In this document: piece by piece, positions 63,900-64,000 of the stretch | How the letters are laid out: every line of letters begins with the position of its first letter | How positions within the stretch are numbered: position 1 is the stretch's first letter | DNA from: Chryseobacterium daeguense DSM 19388 | Lineage (GTDB): Bacteria > Bacteroidota > Bacteroidia > Flavobacteriales > Weeksellaceae | Assembly: GCF_000430825.1 (NCBI RefSeq) | Contig: NZ_AUMT01000001.1 | Location: forward strand, 56,497-120,496 | Direction of reading: 5' to 3' | Length of the DNA stretch: 64,000 bases | Notes under the pieces: model-generated | Database searches by the model: none | What the model was told of the DNA's origin: nothing | Seen by the model: only the letters and a program-made list of their open reading frames with translations | Program-made: the position numbers and the translations under genes

Positions 63900-64000
63900 C
63901 TACCAGTCTCTTTTTCTCAAAATCCAGTAAGACGAAAAAATAAAAATTCCGCACCATATTATACATGCAATTAAGCTTTCTGTAGGGTAGTGAAACTCAT
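63900..64000 (-). CDS. C-terminal end of a membrane protein, probably ABC permease (partial)
   Basis: The minus strand is open from the window edge to a TAG at 63900-63902 and encodes a last membrane helix (SLIACIIWCGIFIFSSYWIL) followed by RKRDW. A hydrophobic helix ending in RxRDW-like basic residues is common at the end of ABC-2-type permeases. Only about 32 residues are visible, so the assignment is weak. Confidence 0.45.
   Translation of the reverse strand, partial: EFHYPTESLIACIIWCGIFIFSSYWILRKRDW

Overview
The window looks like chromosome from a member of the Flavobacteriales, most like Chryseobacterium or a close relative in the Weeksellaceae. The support is the low G+C content, the lack of Shine-Dalgarno sequences, many upstream regions with the Bacteroidota promoter pattern TTG-N17-20-TAnnTTTG, a type IX secretion sorting domain, and lineage-typical families (DUF5686, BT_3928-like DoxX protein, DUF1800/DUF1501 pair, FucP-type sugar permease). 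Most of it is ordinary housekeeping sequence, with small accessory islands and many short dispersed palindromic repeats between genes.

Layout. 0-8 kb: tRNA-Leu(CAA), an MBL-fold hydrolase, a GAF/fRMsr-like protein, an mgtE plus metal-receptor pair, rpsO and a sugar permease. 8.7-14.8 kb: pnp, a MarR regulator with a frameshifted TonB-dependent receptor, and a cold-shock-domain protein. 14.8-22.4 kb: an RNA-repair-type island of rtcB, two nucleotidyltransferase genes (one broken), a frameshifted zinc-hook ATPase of the PrrC/RloC type, a HopJ-like gene and a WYL regulator. 22.5-33.8 kb: DUF1501/DUF1800, a porin-like protein, glucokinase, two YceI proteins, a broken secreted protein, a hydrolase, an ammonium transporter and serine deaminase. 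33.9-41.1 kb: tyrA behind a probable leader-peptide attenuator, a cation/H+ antiporter, a LytS/LytTR pair, alanine dehydrogenase and tsaE. 41.2-49.9 kb: a frameshifted secreted metalloprotease, dnaG, clpP, a DJ-1/PfpI protein, a phytase-like lipoprotein, tpiA and a TerB-like protein. 50-54.5 kb: a Septu-like (ptuA/ptuB) defence pair stitched into the DUF1599/DoxX operon next to folP. 54.5-64 kb: a DUF5686 outer-membrane protein, alaS, an ECF sigma/anti-sigma/DUF417/msrAB stress operon, and the end of an ABC permease.

The most interesting signals are: (1) the rtcB-nucleotidyltransferase-WYL island with an RloC-like ATPase in its middle, read as possible RNA damage and RNA repair; (2) the seamless Septu insertion, with ATGA overlaps on both sides; (3) two families of dispersed structured repeats whose arms differ in sequence between copies but stay paired; (4) a 13-codon leader ORF and terminator in front of tyrA; (5) an ECF/RclC-like/MsrAB operon; (6) a DnaG whose zinc-finger cysteines are all replaced. 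Six genes are broken, and each break can be repaired by adding or removing one base in or next to a short homopolymer. This is either sequencing error or real decay limited to dispensable genes, and only raw reads can decide.
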